Origin: Gammaproteobacteria bacterium
Lineage (GTDB): Bacteria > Pseudomonadota > Gammaproteobacteria > Steroidobacterales > Woeseiaceae
NCBI GenBank assembly: GCA_029862045.1
Contig: JAOTYE010000014.1
Span: forward strand, 1 to 64,000
Direction: 5' to 3'
Length of the DNA: 64,000 nt
Each line of letters opens with the position of its first letter. The first letter of the stretch is position 1. The notes beneath the pieces were generated by a model. The model was given only the letters and a program-made list of their open reading frames with translations. It did no database searches and was not told the DNA's origin. The translations under genes and the position numbers were made by a program. Of the stretch, positions 1 to 13,726 are shown in pieces.

Positions 1-1
1 C

Positions 2-778
2 GCAATCGTCGTCGGACATACAGTAATGCCGACGACGATTGCGAGCGGACTTTCGTACTCACAGGGAGCGATGCCATTGCCGAGTTCGAAGCAGGCTGGC
101 AGCGGAGCCGTGCGCGAGTCGCTGGCGGGCTATCACGCCTTGTCAGGCGCTGCAGCTGCCACCGCTCTCGACGTCAGTGCAGATCAGGCGCAGGTGCCGC
201 CACTTGGATTCGCGGTCGCGCAACTCGCTGGCGTCTACATTCTTGCGCAAAACCAAGAAGGCCTGGTCGTCGTCGACATGCATGCTGCGCATGAGCGCAT
301 CGTGTACGAGAAACTGAAACGCGGCTTCGACAACGCGGCCGTTGTGCGCCAACCGCTGCTTGTGCCCGCGACGGTGGCGGTAGCTCAAAGCGAGGCCGAG
401 CTCGTCGAGCAAATGACTGACGTGCTTGAGAAACTCGGCCTGGTTATTGATCGCTCCGGACCGACGAGTCTCGTCATTCGGGAAGTGCCGGCGTTGCTCA
501 GGAATGCCGACGCCGAGGCTCTGCTACGTGATGTATTGTCGGATTTTTCACAGGCCGGACAAAGCAATCGTATCGAGAACGCGTGTCATGACTACCTCGC
601 GACGATGGCATGCCATCATTCCGTACGTGCGAATCGATTGCTGACGCTCGACGAGATGAATGCGTTGCTGCGGGAGATGGAGCACACCGAGCGTGCTGAT
701 CAGTGTAACCACGGCCGACCGACGTGGACGGCGATCACCATGGCTGAGCTGGACCGTCTGTTTCTGCGCGGCCGCTAG
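2..778 (+). CDS. mutL: DNA mismatch repair protein MutL, C-terminal part (5' end outside window)
   Basis: The reading frame is open from the window edge, so this is the 3' portion of a longer gene. It covers the linker and C-terminal dimerisation domain. The nicking-endonuclease motif is visible as [12 protein letters not shown] (275-310), matching the D-x-H-A-x2-E-x4-E pattern, followed by an ACHHSVRA block and CNHGRPTW near the end. These are the metal-site motifs of endonuclease-type MutL, which are absent from MutL of MutH-using enterics; mismatch repair here is therefore probably MutH-independent (inference). MutL couples MutS recognition to strand incision. It is followed 12 nt later by miaA, as in many gammaproteobacteria. 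Confidence 0.95.
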   Translation, partial: AIVVGHTVMPTTIASGLSYSQGAMPLPSSKQAGSGAVRESLAGYHALSGAAAATALDVSADQAQVPPLGFAVAQLAGVYILAQNQEGLVVVDMHAAHERIVYEKLKRGFDNAAVVRQPLLVPATVAVAQSEAELVEQMTDVLEKLGLVIDRSGPTSLVIREVPALLRNADAEALLRDVLSDFSQAGQSNRIENACHDYLATMACHHSVRANRLLTLDEMNALLREMEHTERADQCNHGRPTWTAITMAELDRLFLRGR

Positions 779-790
779 CAGCATCGCGTC

Positions 791-1723
791 ATGAAGACCG
801 CAATCTGCCTGATGGGCCCCACTGCGTCGGGCAAGACCGACGTTGCGGTCAGTCTGTGCAAACGATTTCCGTTCGACATCATCAGTGTCGATTCGGCACT
901 CGTCTACCGTGGCATGGACATTGGCACGGCGAAGCCGGACGCGGCGACATTGCACCGCACGCCGCACCGGCTGATCGATATTCGTGATCCGGAAGAAAGT
1001 TACTCCGCCGGCGAATTTGTGCGCGATGCGCGTGCCGAAATGGACGCGATATTCGCCCAGGGTCAGGTGCCGCTGCTGGTTGGCGGGACCATGATGTACT
1101 TCCGCGCGCTGACGGCCGGCATCGCAGATTTACCATCGGCCAGTGCCGAAATTCGCGCAATAATTGATGCCGAAGCGGAGCAATCGGGATGGCTCGCGAT
1201 GCATGAGCGGCTCCGCGCGGTCGATCCTGTCGCGGCGAAACGTGTCAAACCGAACGATCGGCAGCGCATTCAGCGTGGTCTCGAGGTGTATTTATCGAGC
1301 GGAAAACCGCTCAGCGAATGGCAGAAAGTCGGGCCTGGAGCATCGGTTGACGACGTCCGATTCGTCAAAATCGCACTGCAGCCAGCGACCCGGAGGATAC
1401 TGCATGAGCGCATCGAAATGCGACTAAACCTGATGTTAAACAATGGCTTCGTTGAGGAAGTGAAGGAACTGTATGAGCGCAAGGGGCTGACACCACAGCA
1501 TTCTTCGATGCGCTCCGTGGGTTATCGGCAATTGTGGCAGTACCTGGACGGAGAGTGCACCCTCGACGAGGCAGCCGCGCGAGCGCTTGCAGCCACCCGA
1601 CAGCTCGCAAAGCGGCAGATTACCTGGCTCAGAAGCGAACAGGAGCTGCAGTCGTTCGATCCACTTGAAGCTGACAAGATCGACGCCATATCAGCGTCTC
1701 TGATAGAATTTTTGGACGCTTAG
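791..1723 (+). CDS. miaA: tRNA dimethylallyltransferase MiaA
   Basis: MiaA transfers a dimethylallyl group to N6 of A37 in tRNAs that read UNN codons. The 310 aa length is normal. The P-loop GPTASGKT lies at residues 9-16, followed by the family block DSALVYRGMDIGTAKP at about 35-50. The region RKGLTPQHSSMRSVGYRQ and the C-terminal RQLAKRQITWLR block are typical of the family. It sits between mutL and hfq in the conserved order mutL-miaA-hfq-hflX-hflK-hflC, and the three genes are likely cotranscribed. Confidence 0.97.
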   Translation: MKTAICLMGPTASGKTDVAVSLCKRFPFDIISVDSALVYRGMDIGTAKPDAATLHRTPHRLIDIRDPEESYSAGEFVRDARAEMDAIFAQGQVPLLVGGTMMYFRALTAGIADLPSASAEIRAIIDAEAEQSGWLAMHERLRAVDPVAAKRVKPNDRQRIQRGLEVYLSSGKPLSEWQKVGPGASVDDVRFVKIALQPATRRILHERIEMRLNLMLNNGFVEEVKELYERKGLTPQHSSMRSVGYRQLWQYLDGECTLDEAAARALAATRQLAKRQITWLRSEQELQSFDPLEADKIDAISASLIEFLDA

Positions 1724-1797
1724 GCTGAACTCGCGCGGGCAACCGGCGCCACCGGAATGCGATGTTCAAAAAATACCAAGAATAAGGAGACCCAAAT

Positions 1798-2040
1798 ATG
1801 GCTAAGGGGCAAACATTGCAAGATCCCTTCCTCAATATACTGCGCAAAGAAAAGGTCCCGGTTTCGATTTACCTCGTAAACGGTATCAAGCTGCAAGGTC
1901 AGGTAGATTCATTTGATCAGTTTGTTGTGCTTCTCAAGAACAGCGTCAATCAGATGGTGTACAAACATGCGATCTCGACGGTTGTACCATCGCGCAATGT
2001 TCGCCTTCCGTTGCCGGACGACGAAGCAGGAGACGATTAG
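1798..2040 (+). CDS. hfq: RNA chaperone Hfq
   Basis: An 80 aa Sm-like hexameric RNA chaperone that pairs small RNAs with mRNAs. The Sm1 segment ([20 protein letters not shown]) and the Sm2 signature [12 protein letters not shown] are both intact, and the N-terminal [15 protein letters not shown] matches the family. The C-terminal tail is short ([11 protein letters not shown]), unlike the roughly 100 aa E. coli protein. An AAGGAGA ribosome binding site precedes the ATG. The 74 nt gap after miaA could hold an hfq promoter, though I saw no convincing boxes. Confidence 0.98.
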   Translation: MAKGQTLQDPFLNILRKEKVPVSIYLVNGIKLQGQVDSFDQFVVLLKNSVNQMVYKHAISTVVPSRNVRLPLPDDEAGDD

Positions 2041-2072
2041 CTTGAATCCCATATCGCCGCGGGAGTTCATAT

Positions 2073-3392
2073 TTGTTTGAACGACCGCAAAGCGGCGAAC
2101 GTGCAATCCTCCTCCATGCGGGCCCCGACGGCGCGCCGGATGACTCCGAACGCGAAGAGGTCCAAGAGCTGGCTCGATCGGCAGGGGCGCTTATTGTCGA
2201 TGAAATCGTCAGCAACAGACGCCGGCCCGGCCCAAGATATTTCATCGGCAAAGGCAAGCTCGACGAACTCGCCAATAGCGTCGCACAGCATGGTGCGGAC
2301 CTGGTCATTTCATCGGCTGCGCTATCCCCGAGCCAGGAGCGCAATCTCGAGCGGGAACTGAAATGCCGCGTGCTGGATCGTGCGGGACTGATTCTCGATA
2401 TCTTCGCGCAGCGAGCCCGCAGCTTCGAAGGCAAGTTGCAGGTAGAACTCGCGCAGCTTCGACACCTGTCAACGCGGCTCGTCCGTGGCTGGACTCACCT
2501 GGAGCGTCAGAAGGGCGGCATCGGCCTGCGCGGCCCGGGCGAGACGCAGCTCGAGACCGACCGCCGACTAATCGGCGCGAGGATCAAGCAGTTGCACTCA
2601 CGACTCGAGCATGTTGATGCGCGACGCACGATGAACCGGCAGAACCGGGTGCGTGCCGAAGTGCCTACTGTTGCGCTTGTCGGGTACACCAACGCCGGCA
2701 AGTCCACGCTGTTCAATGCGCTGACCGATGCAAGCGTTTATGTCGAGGATCAGTTATTTGCCACGCTGGATCCAACCGTCCGACGCCTGGAGCTACCGAA
2801 CGGTCGTGAAGTTGTTCTGGCGGACACGGTCGGGTTCGTGCGCGATCTGCCACATGAACTGATCGCCGCATTCCGCTCAACGCTGCAGGAGGCGCGTGAG
2901 GCTGATCTGATCCTGCACCTGATCGATGCGAGCGATGGCAATCGATGGCAGCGCGTTCGTCAGGTCAACGCAGTCCTGAAGCAACTCGACGCGGATCGTG
3001 TGCCACAGATCCGGGTGTACAATAAGATTGATAAACTGGATCGGAAACCGCGAGTCACCAACAATCGGGCCGGCGAGGGCCGGGCGGTGTGGCTTTCCGC
3101 AGCTACCGGAGAAGGCACTCCGATGCTGCTCGAAGCGATCGGTGCTCGCCTGCGACGCAAGACACTGCATGGCGTAATACGTTTACAGCCGACACAAGGG
3201 CGACAGCGCGCAAAACTTTTCGAGATTGGTGCTGTCCTCAAAGAAGAGGCGTGCGATGATGGCGGCTGGACACTGGAATTGAAGATGCCCGAGAGGGATT
3301 TGCGGCGCTTTTTGAAGCGCGAAAACCTGTCGGCTGACCTATTGGAGCCAATGCCGGTACCAGCACCGGCGACGGCAGGAACCTGGAAGTAA
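2073..3392 (+). CDS. hflX: GTPase HflX (TTG start)
   Basis: A ribosome-associated GTPase of 439 aa. The N-terminal HflX domain (to about residue 195, with the KGGIGLRGPGETQLETDRR block) precedes a G domain with G1 GYTNAGKST, G3 DTVGFVRDLPH and G4 NKID. The best start is TTG at 2073, preceded by GGGAG 7 nt upstream (2061-2065); no ATG or GTG fits the conserved N-terminus better. In E. coli HflX splits stalled or heat-damaged ribosomes. The order hfq-hflX-hflK-hflC is conserved. Confidence 0.95.
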   Translation: MFERPQSGERAILLHAGPDGAPDDSEREEVQELARSAGALIVDEIVSNRRRPGPRYFIGKGKLDELANSVAQHGADLVISSAALSPSQERNLERELKCRVLDRAGLILDIFAQRARSFEGKLQVELAQLRHLSTRLVRGWTHLERQKGGIGLRGPGETQLETDRRLIGARIKQLHSRLEHVDARRTMNRQNRVRAEVPTVALVGYTNAGKSTLFNALTDASVYVEDQLFATLDPTVRRLELPNGREVVLADTVGFVRDLPHELIAAFRSTLQEAREADLILHLIDASDGNRWQRVRQVNAVLKQLDADRVPQIRVYNKIDKLDRKPRVTNNRAGEGRAVWLSAATGEGTPMLLEAIGARLRRKTLHGVIRLQPTQGRQRAKLFEIGAVLKEEACDDGGWTLELKMPERDLRRFLKRENLSADLLEPMPVPAPATAGTWK

Positions 3393-3400
3393 AGACGAAT

Positions 3401-4522
3401 ATGGCTTGGAATGATTCGGGAAACGGTAAGGATCCCTGGAAAAGAGACGGCGAGGAGCCGACCGATCTGGACGAGATCGTGCGGAATTGGCAAAAACGCT
3501 TCAGCAGAATTCTTGGCGGTGGCGGCGGTCGTGGTGCCGGCGGCTCTGGCGGTGGTTATTTTCTCATCGTGCTGCTGCTTATTGCGTGGGGCGTGACGGG
3601 GTTTTACCGCGTCGATGAGGCAGAGCGCGGCGTCGAGCAACGCTTCGGTGCCTATACCGTCACCACAGTGCCAGGATTGCATTGGCATATTCCGTATCCT
3701 GTCGAGGTTGTCGACAAGGTCAATATCCAGGAAGTACGTGATTCGAAGTTTCGAACGGAGATGCTGACGACGGACCAGGCATACGTATATATCGATATGA
3801 CCGTGCAGTATCGGCGTTCTGATCCGGTTAAGTACCTGTTTGAAGTCGAGGATCCCGAGACGATACTTGGCAACATCACTGAGAGCGCATTGCGTGGTGT
3901 GGTGGGCACGAGTTCCCTTGAATTGCTAATCGGTGAACGCCGTGAACAAATCACGTCGCGCACGATGGAAGAGTTGCAACAGACACTCGAAGAATACGGC
4001 GCCGGTATCACGGTAACTTCGATCAACCTGGAGACGGTTGACTACCCGGCATCGGTTCAGGAAGCGGTCGACGACACTCAGAAAGCGCTCAATGATGCGC
4101 GCCGTTACCAACTCGAAGCGGAAACATTCGCGAATGACATCGTTCCGCGGGCGCGTGGTACAGGCGAGCGTGCCCTGCAGGATGCCGAGGCTTATCGACA
4201 GAAGGTCATAGCGGATGCCGAAGGTCGATCGTCCCGATTCCTCGCTTTGCTGGCGGAATACCAGCGCGCGCCGCGGGTCACGCGGGATCGCTTGTATATT
4301 GAGGCGATCGAGGAGGTTTACCGCAATTCGAACAAAGTTATTGTCGATTCAGATAGCAGTGGCAACCTGATGTACTTGCCGCTGGACCAGTTGGCCAAGC
4401 AAGGCTCTGGCATTTCGGGCTCCACAGGTCAGGGTCGATCCGCGACTGCCCCGGTGCGAACCACTGCTGCAGACGAAGAGGCTACATCGGAAGCAAGCCG
4501 CGAGCGGAGGGTTCGCGAATGA
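3401..4522 (+). CDS. hflK: FtsH protease modulator HflK
   Basis: An inner-membrane SPFH/prohibitin-family protein that forms a cage with HflC around FtsH. The sequence shows a charged N-terminus (GKDPWKRDGEEPTDLDE), a glycine-rich linker at about residues 46-60, one membrane span (FLIVLLLIAWGVTGFY) and a long SPFH plus coiled-coil periplasmic part. The 373 aa length is normal. Its stop overlaps the start of hflC (ATGA), indicating translational coupling. Confidence 0.96.
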   Translation: MAWNDSGNGKDPWKRDGEEPTDLDEIVRNWQKRFSRILGGGGGRGAGGSGGGYFLIVLLLIAWGVTGFYRVDEAERGVEQRFGAYTVTTVPGLHWHIPYPVEVVDKVNIQEVRDSKFRTEMLTTDQAYVYIDMTVQYRRSDPVKYLFEVEDPETILGNITESALRGVVGTSSLELLIGERREQITSRTMEELQQTLEEYGAGITVTSINLETVDYPASVQEAVDDTQKALNDARRYQLEAETFANDIVPRARGTGERALQDAEAYRQKVIADAEGRSSRFLALLAEYQRAPRVTRDRLYIEAIEEVYRNSNKVIVDSDSSGNLMYLPLDQLAKQGSGISGSTGQGRSATAPVRTTAADEEATSEASRERRVRE

Positions 4523-5391
4523 GCAATAGTCGTTTTATGGTTGTCGTTTTGATTGGTGTTGGCCTGGTGGGTCTTGGGCTCTCTGCCTTCACCGTCAATG
4601 AACGTGAATTGGCCATCAAGTTGCAGGTAGGCCAGGTTGTGCGTTCGGGCTACGAACCTGGCATTCATTTTAAAATTCCGGTCTATCAGACGGTACGTAA
4701 ATTCCCCAGTCGTATTCTCAAGATCGACGATGAGCCGCAACGCGTTTTCACGCTGGAGCGCACGGCCATGCAGGTTGATTACTTCGTGCAGTGGCGCATC
4801 GTAGACGACGTTTCATTCTATACGTCGACCGGTGGTTCGCAGTTCATTGCAATTGACCGACTTCGGGAAATCGTCAGGAACTCGGTCGTGACCGAGTTCG
4901 GCAAGCGCACGGTACAGGAGTCTATCTCCGTCGAGCGCGAAGCGCTGATGCGTGACATGCTGTCGACTGCGGCCGTAACAGCGCAAGGGCTTGGCATTGA
5001 GCTCGTCGATTTCCGCGTCAAGCAAGTGGAGTTTGTCGATGAGGCCCGTGCGTCTGTATACAACCGAATGCGTGAGGAACGCGCCCGTGTTGCATCCAAT
5101 ACTCGTGCGGAGGGTCGTGAGGCGGAAGCATTGATTCGTTCAACGGCCGAGAAAGATCGCACGGTCATCCACGCCGAGGCAAACCGTAAAGCGCAAATCA
5201 TTCGTGGTGAGGGTGATGCGAAAGCAGCTGAAATCTACGCCAACGCATATAACCAGGATCCCGAGTTTTTTGCGTTCTATCGAAGCATTGACGCCTACCG
5301 GAATTCGATGGGCCAGGGCGGCGACATCCTCGTACTCGATCCGGACAACGAGTTTTTCAGGTATTTGAATGACTCACAAGGCGGCCAGTAG
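4519..5391 (+). CDS. hflC: FtsH protease modulator HflC
   Basis: Partner of HflK, 290 aa. It has an N-terminal membrane anchor (FMVVVLIGVGLVGLGLSAFTV), then the SPFH domain (VNERELAIKLQVGQV onward) and an Ala/Glu/Arg-rich helical region around residues 180-240. It overlaps hflK by 4 nt. Together the pair modulates FtsH access to membrane substrates; this is family knowledge, not seen directly here. Confidence 0.96.
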   Translation: MSNSRFMVVVLIGVGLVGLGLSAFTVNERELAIKLQVGQVVRSGYEPGIHFKIPVYQTVRKFPSRILKIDDEPQRVFTLERTAMQVDYFVQWRIVDDVSFYTSTGGSQFIAIDRLREIVRNSVVTEFGKRTVQESISVEREALMRDMLSTAAVTAQGLGIELVDFRVKQVEFVDEARASVYNRMREERARVASNTRAEGREAEALIRSTAEKDRTVIHAEANRKAQIIRGEGDAKAAEIYANAYNQDPEFFAFYRSIDAYRNSMGQGGDILVLDPDNEFFRYLNDSQGGQ

Positions 5392-5417
5392 CAAAGATCC
5401 TGAGCTGAGGCGGGAGA

Positions 5418-9664
<4,247 letters not shown>

Positions 9665-9740
9665 GGCCGGGTTTGCGACATAAGCATTGTGTGCGATTCT
9701 ACACTGAGACCCGCTTCACACATCAGGATCCGACAAAAGA

Positions 9741-10805
9741 GTGACAACCCGCAATCTCCTGTTCAAGGCCGGTCCCGGTGCTTTTGACACGATTCGGCGC
9801 GACGGGTTCGCGATCGAGTGCATAGGCACGATTGCGGGCGCATCAGGCGGCGCGAAATGGCTTGTCCTGAGTCAACTGGATCGTGCAATCCTGGCGAATA
9901 TTGTGCCCCGACTCGAGGGCCCCGTTCATTTTATCGCCTCGTCGATCGGTGCCTGGCGATTCGCGTGCTACGCGCAGGCGGATCCGCTCGCGGCGATTGA
10001 ACGCTTCGAAGATGCGTACATCGAGCAAAGCTACAGTGAGAAACCTGACGTTCATGAAATCACGGCGAAGAGTCGAGAGATCCTGAGCATCTCGCTTGGC
10101 GAGTGTGGTGTGAGGGAGATTCTCGAGCACCCCGTATTTCGCACTCACATCATGACGGTTCGTGCGCGGCACGTTGCAGCGTCGGAGCGGCGGCTATTGC
10201 TGACCGCAAGCCTGTTCGCGGCAGCGAGCCTTAATGCAATAAGTCGTCGCACGCTTGCATTGTTCTTCGAACGAGCACTGTTTTTCGATCCGCGCGACAT
10301 ACCGCCGTTCTTTGATTTGAGTGAGTTCGCGATGCAGCGCGTACAACTTGACACTGGCAATCTCGAAGATGTGATCGCTGCTACAGGTTCGATCCCGCTG
10401 GTATTGTCTGGCGTGCGCGACATCAGTGGTGCAGCTCCGGGCGTCTACCGCGACGGGGGCGTGATCGACTATCACCTGGACTTACCGCAAAGCGGTGCTG
10501 ATCGAATCACGCTGTACCCGCACTTTTTCGATCGCATCGTACCTGGATGGTTCGACAAAAAGCTGAGCTGGCGACGACCGGACCCGGCCCATGTCGATCG
10601 CACCTTGCTCGTATGCCCATCCGCAGAGTTTGTTTCGCGTTTGCCGAATGGGAAGATCCCTGACCGGACCGACTTCGTAAACTACACGCCCGGTGAACGT
10701 ATCCGTGTCTGGCGCACAGCTGTGGCCGCCTGCGAAGCGCTTGCAGATGAACTCAATGATGTGATCGAAAAAGGCGAACTCGAAGCTCGCCTGACTCCGC
10801 TTTGA
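9741..10805 (+). CDS. Patatin-like phospholipase family protein
   Basis: A 354 aa predicted lipid acyl hydrolase. The nucleophile elbow is GASGG near residue 36 (G-x-S-x-G), and the catalytic-dyad Asp is in the DGG of YRDGGVIDYH near residue 235. There is no signal peptide, so the protein is probably cytoplasmic or membrane-associated. The start is GTG at 9741 with a weak AAAAGAG upstream. It is convergent with the NERD gene, with only 12 nt between the stops. The substrate is unknown. Confidence 0.8.
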   Translation: MTTRNLLFKAGPGAFDTIRRDGFAIECIGTIAGASGGAKWLVLSQLDRAILANIVPRLEGPVHFIASSIGAWRFACYAQADPLAAIERFEDAYIEQSYSEKPDVHEITAKSREILSISLGECGVREILEHPVFRTHIMTVRARHVAASERRLLLTASLFAAASLNAISRRTLALFFERALFFDPRDIPPFFDLSEFAMQRVQLDTGNLEDVIAATGSIPLVLSGVRDISGAAPGVYRDGGVIDYHLDLPQSGADRITLYPHFFDRIVPGWFDKKLSWRRPDPAHVDRTLLVCPSAEFVSRLPNGKIPDRTDFVNYTPGERIRVWRTAVAACEALADELNDVIEKGELEARLTPL

Positions 10806-10817
10806 AGCGTCCCGGCG

Positions 10818-11807
10818 TTAGCTGGGCGGGTTTTGCGTATCGTCCACAAGGCTGCAACGCGATGTCAGCAGCTTGTGCAGGGCGTCAACATCCTCATTCA
10901 TCAGATAATCGGCCTGGTCCTTCCAGCCACGTAGCATCGGCAAGCTCCGATCGTTGACGAGCAAATGCTCGTCGCTGGGCTGGCCAGTAACCTGCCAGCC
11001 GGGAACCGCGATGACGGAACGAACGCGCACGCGATGATCGAGCATGCGCCGAAACTCTCGCTCCAGTGCGGCGGTCTTCTTGGCAGTGGCAACGATCGAG
11101 CGAATCTTGCCGGCAGGCTCAAACAGGAGCGTATTGTTATCAAGCTGAACATTGCCGTTCTTTGCCGGACGTCGCGCAAAAACATTGACGGCATATGCGC
11201 CATTCTGTCCGATAATAATGTGGTCGATAATCCCTGCCGACGTCTCGACATCGTGATAGACGCGACCAAACCCGGCGGCGATACGTTGCAGTTGGTGGCC
11301 GATGGCGATATTTGCATCGCGCAGCAGCCTGATCCGGTGCCGCGTCAGGATCGTCTGCACGAGACGGAACAGGACCAGCAATCCGCCAGCAAGAAGGACG
11401 ATCAGGAACAGATAGAGTTGCCACAACGGGTAGCCAATATAAAGGCGCTCTGCCTCCAGGACGTACGCGGCGACAAATAGAACAACGAAGACCAGCCCGG
11501 CGCTTAGGTAGGTGGATTGCGTACTCGTAAGGCGGTCAAACTCATCGCGGAAGCGTTGCGCGGCTTCGCGCATGATGCTGTCAGCGAAACTCGGATGCGA
11601 GCTCACCGAGCGGGATATGATTTGCCAGGATTTCGCGATCAGGACGAAGACGATTGTACTAGCCAACGCGACCGTAGCCGCGCCACTGAAACCCTCGATG
11701 TCCATCTCAAGTACCTGCTGACCGCCGTATACATCAGGGTATCCGGGGACTGACATTGCCACTGTGACACAGATCACATTGGACATGGTCCGAATGCGCT
11801 CCAACAC
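10818..11807 (-). CDS. Membrane protein with cytoplasmic NERD (nuclease-related) domain
   Basis: The 329 aa product has three predicted membrane spans: one near residues 40-60 (VALASTIVFVLIA) and two at about 100-155 (LSAGLVFVVLFVAAYVL and LYLFLIVLLAGGLLVLF). A C-terminal NERD-like domain follows (HDVETSAGIIDHIIIGQNGAYAVNV, about 195-219; TAALEREFRRML; VIAVPGW). NERD domains are distantly related to restriction-like nucleases; the Asp and Gln/Glu-x-Lys-like residues are only partly recognisable here, so activity is uncertain. The start is GTG at 11807 or the in-frame ATG at 11786. Confidence 0.7.
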   Translation of the reverse strand: MLERIRTMSNVICVTVAMSVPGYPDVYGGQQVLEMDIEGFSGAATVALASTIVFVLIAKSWQIISRSVSSHPSFADSIMREAAQRFRDEFDRLTSTQSTYLSAGLVFVVLFVAAYVLEAERLYIGYPLWQLYLFLIVLLAGGLLVLFRLVQTILTRHRIRLLRDANIAIGHQLQRIAAGFGRVYHDVETSAGIIDHIIIGQNGAYAVNVFARRPAKNGNVQLDNNTLLFEPAGKIRSIVATAKKTAALEREFRRMLDHRVRVRSVIAVPGWQVTGQPSDEHLLVNDRSLPMLRGWKDQADYLMNEDVDALHKLLTSRCSLVDDTQNPPS

Positions 11808-11885
11808 ACACTTTTCAGCGCTGATTCAGGTTGGTTGCGGTATCACTACTGCAAACTCTAGACAGAATTGACGGAGGGATTCGTA

Positions 11886-12518
11886 ATGAACAGCAAATGG
11901 GCAAATATCTCAGTAGCACTGCTTGTTGTCGGACTTAGTGGTTGCGCATCGATGAATGCTGATGAGTGTGCGACCAGCGACTGGACAGCAGTGGGCTACG
12001 AGGACGGTTCACGCGGGTATACGACAGAGCGCTTCGGCAGCCATCGTAAGGCGTGCGCGAAACACGGTATAACTGCCGACTTCCAGGCATATCAGCGGGG
12101 TCGGGATCAGGGTCTGGTAGAGTTTTGCCAGCCGGGTCGAGGATTTAACTTCGGCGCGAACGGCGGTCACTACAATGGTGTCTGTGCCGCTGACATGGAG
12201 CCAGAGTTCCTTGAGGCATACCGTGCCGGCCATAAGCTGTACTCGCTGCGAGCGAATGTCAGTTCGGCCAACTCACAGATTTACGCAAGAGAGGCCGAAC
12301 TGGAGGCTGCGGAGAACCGCATCACTGCCGCCGAGTTGGCCTTAATTAGCGAGCAAACGACGACTGACGAACGCATTGCGTTACTCGTTGAGTTGAAAGA
12401 CCTGTCCGAGAGGACCGGGCAGCTCGAATCAGAGATCAAACAATTGATCGCCGACCGGGCTCGTTATGAGCAGGATCTGCAGTACTACGAGCAGACTGTA
12501 GCCGCCTACGGTTACTAG
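11886..12518 (+). CDS. DUF2799 lipoprotein with coiled-coil tail
   Basis: The ATG at 11886 is chosen because GGAGGG (11873-11878) lies 7 nt upstream. The 210 aa product begins with a lipoprotein signal peptide (SVALLVVGLSGCAS). The DUF2799 pattern is clear: DWTAVGYEDGSRGY, HRKACAKHGITADFQAYQRG, FCQPGRGFNFGANGGHYNGVC. The last third (about 120-200) is a Glu/Ala/Leu-rich coiled coil. DUF2799 lipoproteins are widespread in gammaproteobacteria and have no known function. Confidence 0.85.
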   Translation: MNSKWANISVALLVVGLSGCASMNADECATSDWTAVGYEDGSRGYTTERFGSHRKACAKHGITADFQAYQRGRDQGLVEFCQPGRGFNFGANGGHYNGVCAADMEPEFLEAYRAGHKLYSLRANVSSANSQIYAREAELEAAENRITAAELALISEQTTTDERIALLVELKDLSERTGQLESEIKQLIADRARYEQDLQYYEQTVAAYGY

Positions 12519-12554
12519 GCTCTCAATGCAGTAAATGCCCGGACGACGAGGACC

Positions 12555-12965
12555 TCAGTAGAGGTCTTCGTCGATCTCGGCGCGGCGATCTTTGTTGCTA
12601 CGTTGTTCCTTCTCGTAGCTGCCCGTGCCGCCACCAAGTCCCGATGGGCCAAACGGGCTGCGCCGGTCCTTATCGGAACGACGGTCCTTATGATGGACAA
12701 AGCGGCAGTTGCACTCCAAATTATCGCACTCCGCGAGTGGCAGTTTCGGTGCCGCGGTAGAGAGAAACCGTCGACCCTTCATTTCCCTCGCTGCATCGCA
12801 GGCGCTGCCTGAAAATTTGATCGAAACCGCGTGATAGACCGAAGTCGAACTCCCGGCACGCACTTCGGGTTTGGAATCATCTGACCGTGACGCCTGTCGG
12901 CGACGGAGGAATAGCCAGACGACAAGGAGCAAAACGACGGCCAGCGCCATTAATGGCAAATTCAT
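12555..12965 (-). CDS. Small membrane-anchored Cys-rich protein of unknown function
   Basis: The start at 12965 is preferred because a G-rich ribosome binding site (run of eight G) immediately precedes it. This gives 136 aa with an N-terminal span (LPLMALAVVLLLVVWLFL) and a cytoplasmic part. The conserved-looking core is CDNLECNCRFVHHKDRRSDK, followed by a second basic DRR segment (RSNKDRRAEIDED). The three clustered Cys (C-x4-C-x-C) and the HH could bind metal (inference). I do not recognise a named family. Confidence 0.7.
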   Translation of the reverse strand: MNLPLMALAVVLLLVVWLFLRRRQASRSDDSKPEVRAGSSTSVYHAVSIKFSGSACDAAREMKGRRFLSTAAPKLPLAECDNLECNCRFVHHKDRRSDKDRRSPFGPSGLGGGTGSYEKEQRSNKDRRAEIDEDLY

Positions 12966-13104
12966 ACCCCCCCCCTTTGTCCAATAACTGCGTGGAGCGC
13001 GCAGGACTCTTGCAGCGGGCTTAGAGCACCTTCGCACGCTTCAGGCGGAAATCAATACGCAATTGTCTCTATAATTCCTTACTGGTTTATTACCGAGTGC
13101 AACG

Positions 13105-13632
13105 ATGCGTGTCAACGGCAAACTAATGGACTTTTTGACCGGCTATGCCGCGTCGCATCAGCACCCGCTCAACATCTTCGTCCATATGATCGGCATACCG
13201 ACCATCATGCTCGGTGTTCTCATTCCCCTGACCTGGGTAGGCGTCGACATCGCGGGGTATGCGTTCAATCTGGCCCATGTCGCGATGATCGGTTTTTTTC
13301 TGTTCTATCTCACGCTCGACAAGCTATTCGCGACTGTCTTTCTGGTTTTTGCATTAATCGTCGCGCAGCTCGCCGGATACATCGGCGAACAACCGATGGC
13401 AACAGCTGGCACGATCGCAGCAGTCGCTTTCTTTGGCGGCTATGCTGCGCAATTCATCGGCCACGCCGTTGAAAAATCGATGCCGGTACTGGTCAAACAC
13501 CCGATTCAGGCAAACCTCGCGGCGCCATTCTTCACGGTCGTCGAGATGTTCAAAATTCTGGGATTGCGTGATGATCTGTTTAACGAGGTTCAGCGCCAGA
13601 TTGAGAGCCAACGCAAAATCGAAACGACCTGA
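13105..13632 (+). CDS. Mpo1-like (DUF962) membrane protein
   Basis: The 175 aa protein contains the Mpo1/YGL010w signature near its N-terminus: SHQHPLNIFVHMIGIPTIML, with the His/Asn residues that bind iron in yeast Mpo1. Three or four hydrophobic helices follow. Yeast Mpo1 is an iron-dependent dioxygenase that removes one carbon from 2-hydroxy fatty acids. Bacterial relatives are largely uncharacterised, so a lipid role is only inferred. It appears to stand alone. Confidence 0.82.
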   Translation: MRVNGKLMDFLTGYAASHQHPLNIFVHMIGIPTIMLGVLIPLTWVGVDIAGYAFNLAHVAMIGFFLFYLTLDKLFATVFLVFALIVAQLAGYIGEQPMATAGTIAAVAFFGGYAAQFIGHAVEKSMPVLVKHPIQANLAAPFFTVVEMFKILGLRDDLFNEVQRQIESQRKIETT

Positions 13633-13726
13633 TAATATTTTGTAAGACCCGGCATTCAAGAACCCGGGCCGATAAGCTGATGAAGAACAACTACAAGCCA
13701 GCAAGGCGGGCTTAAGGACTGGTCGA

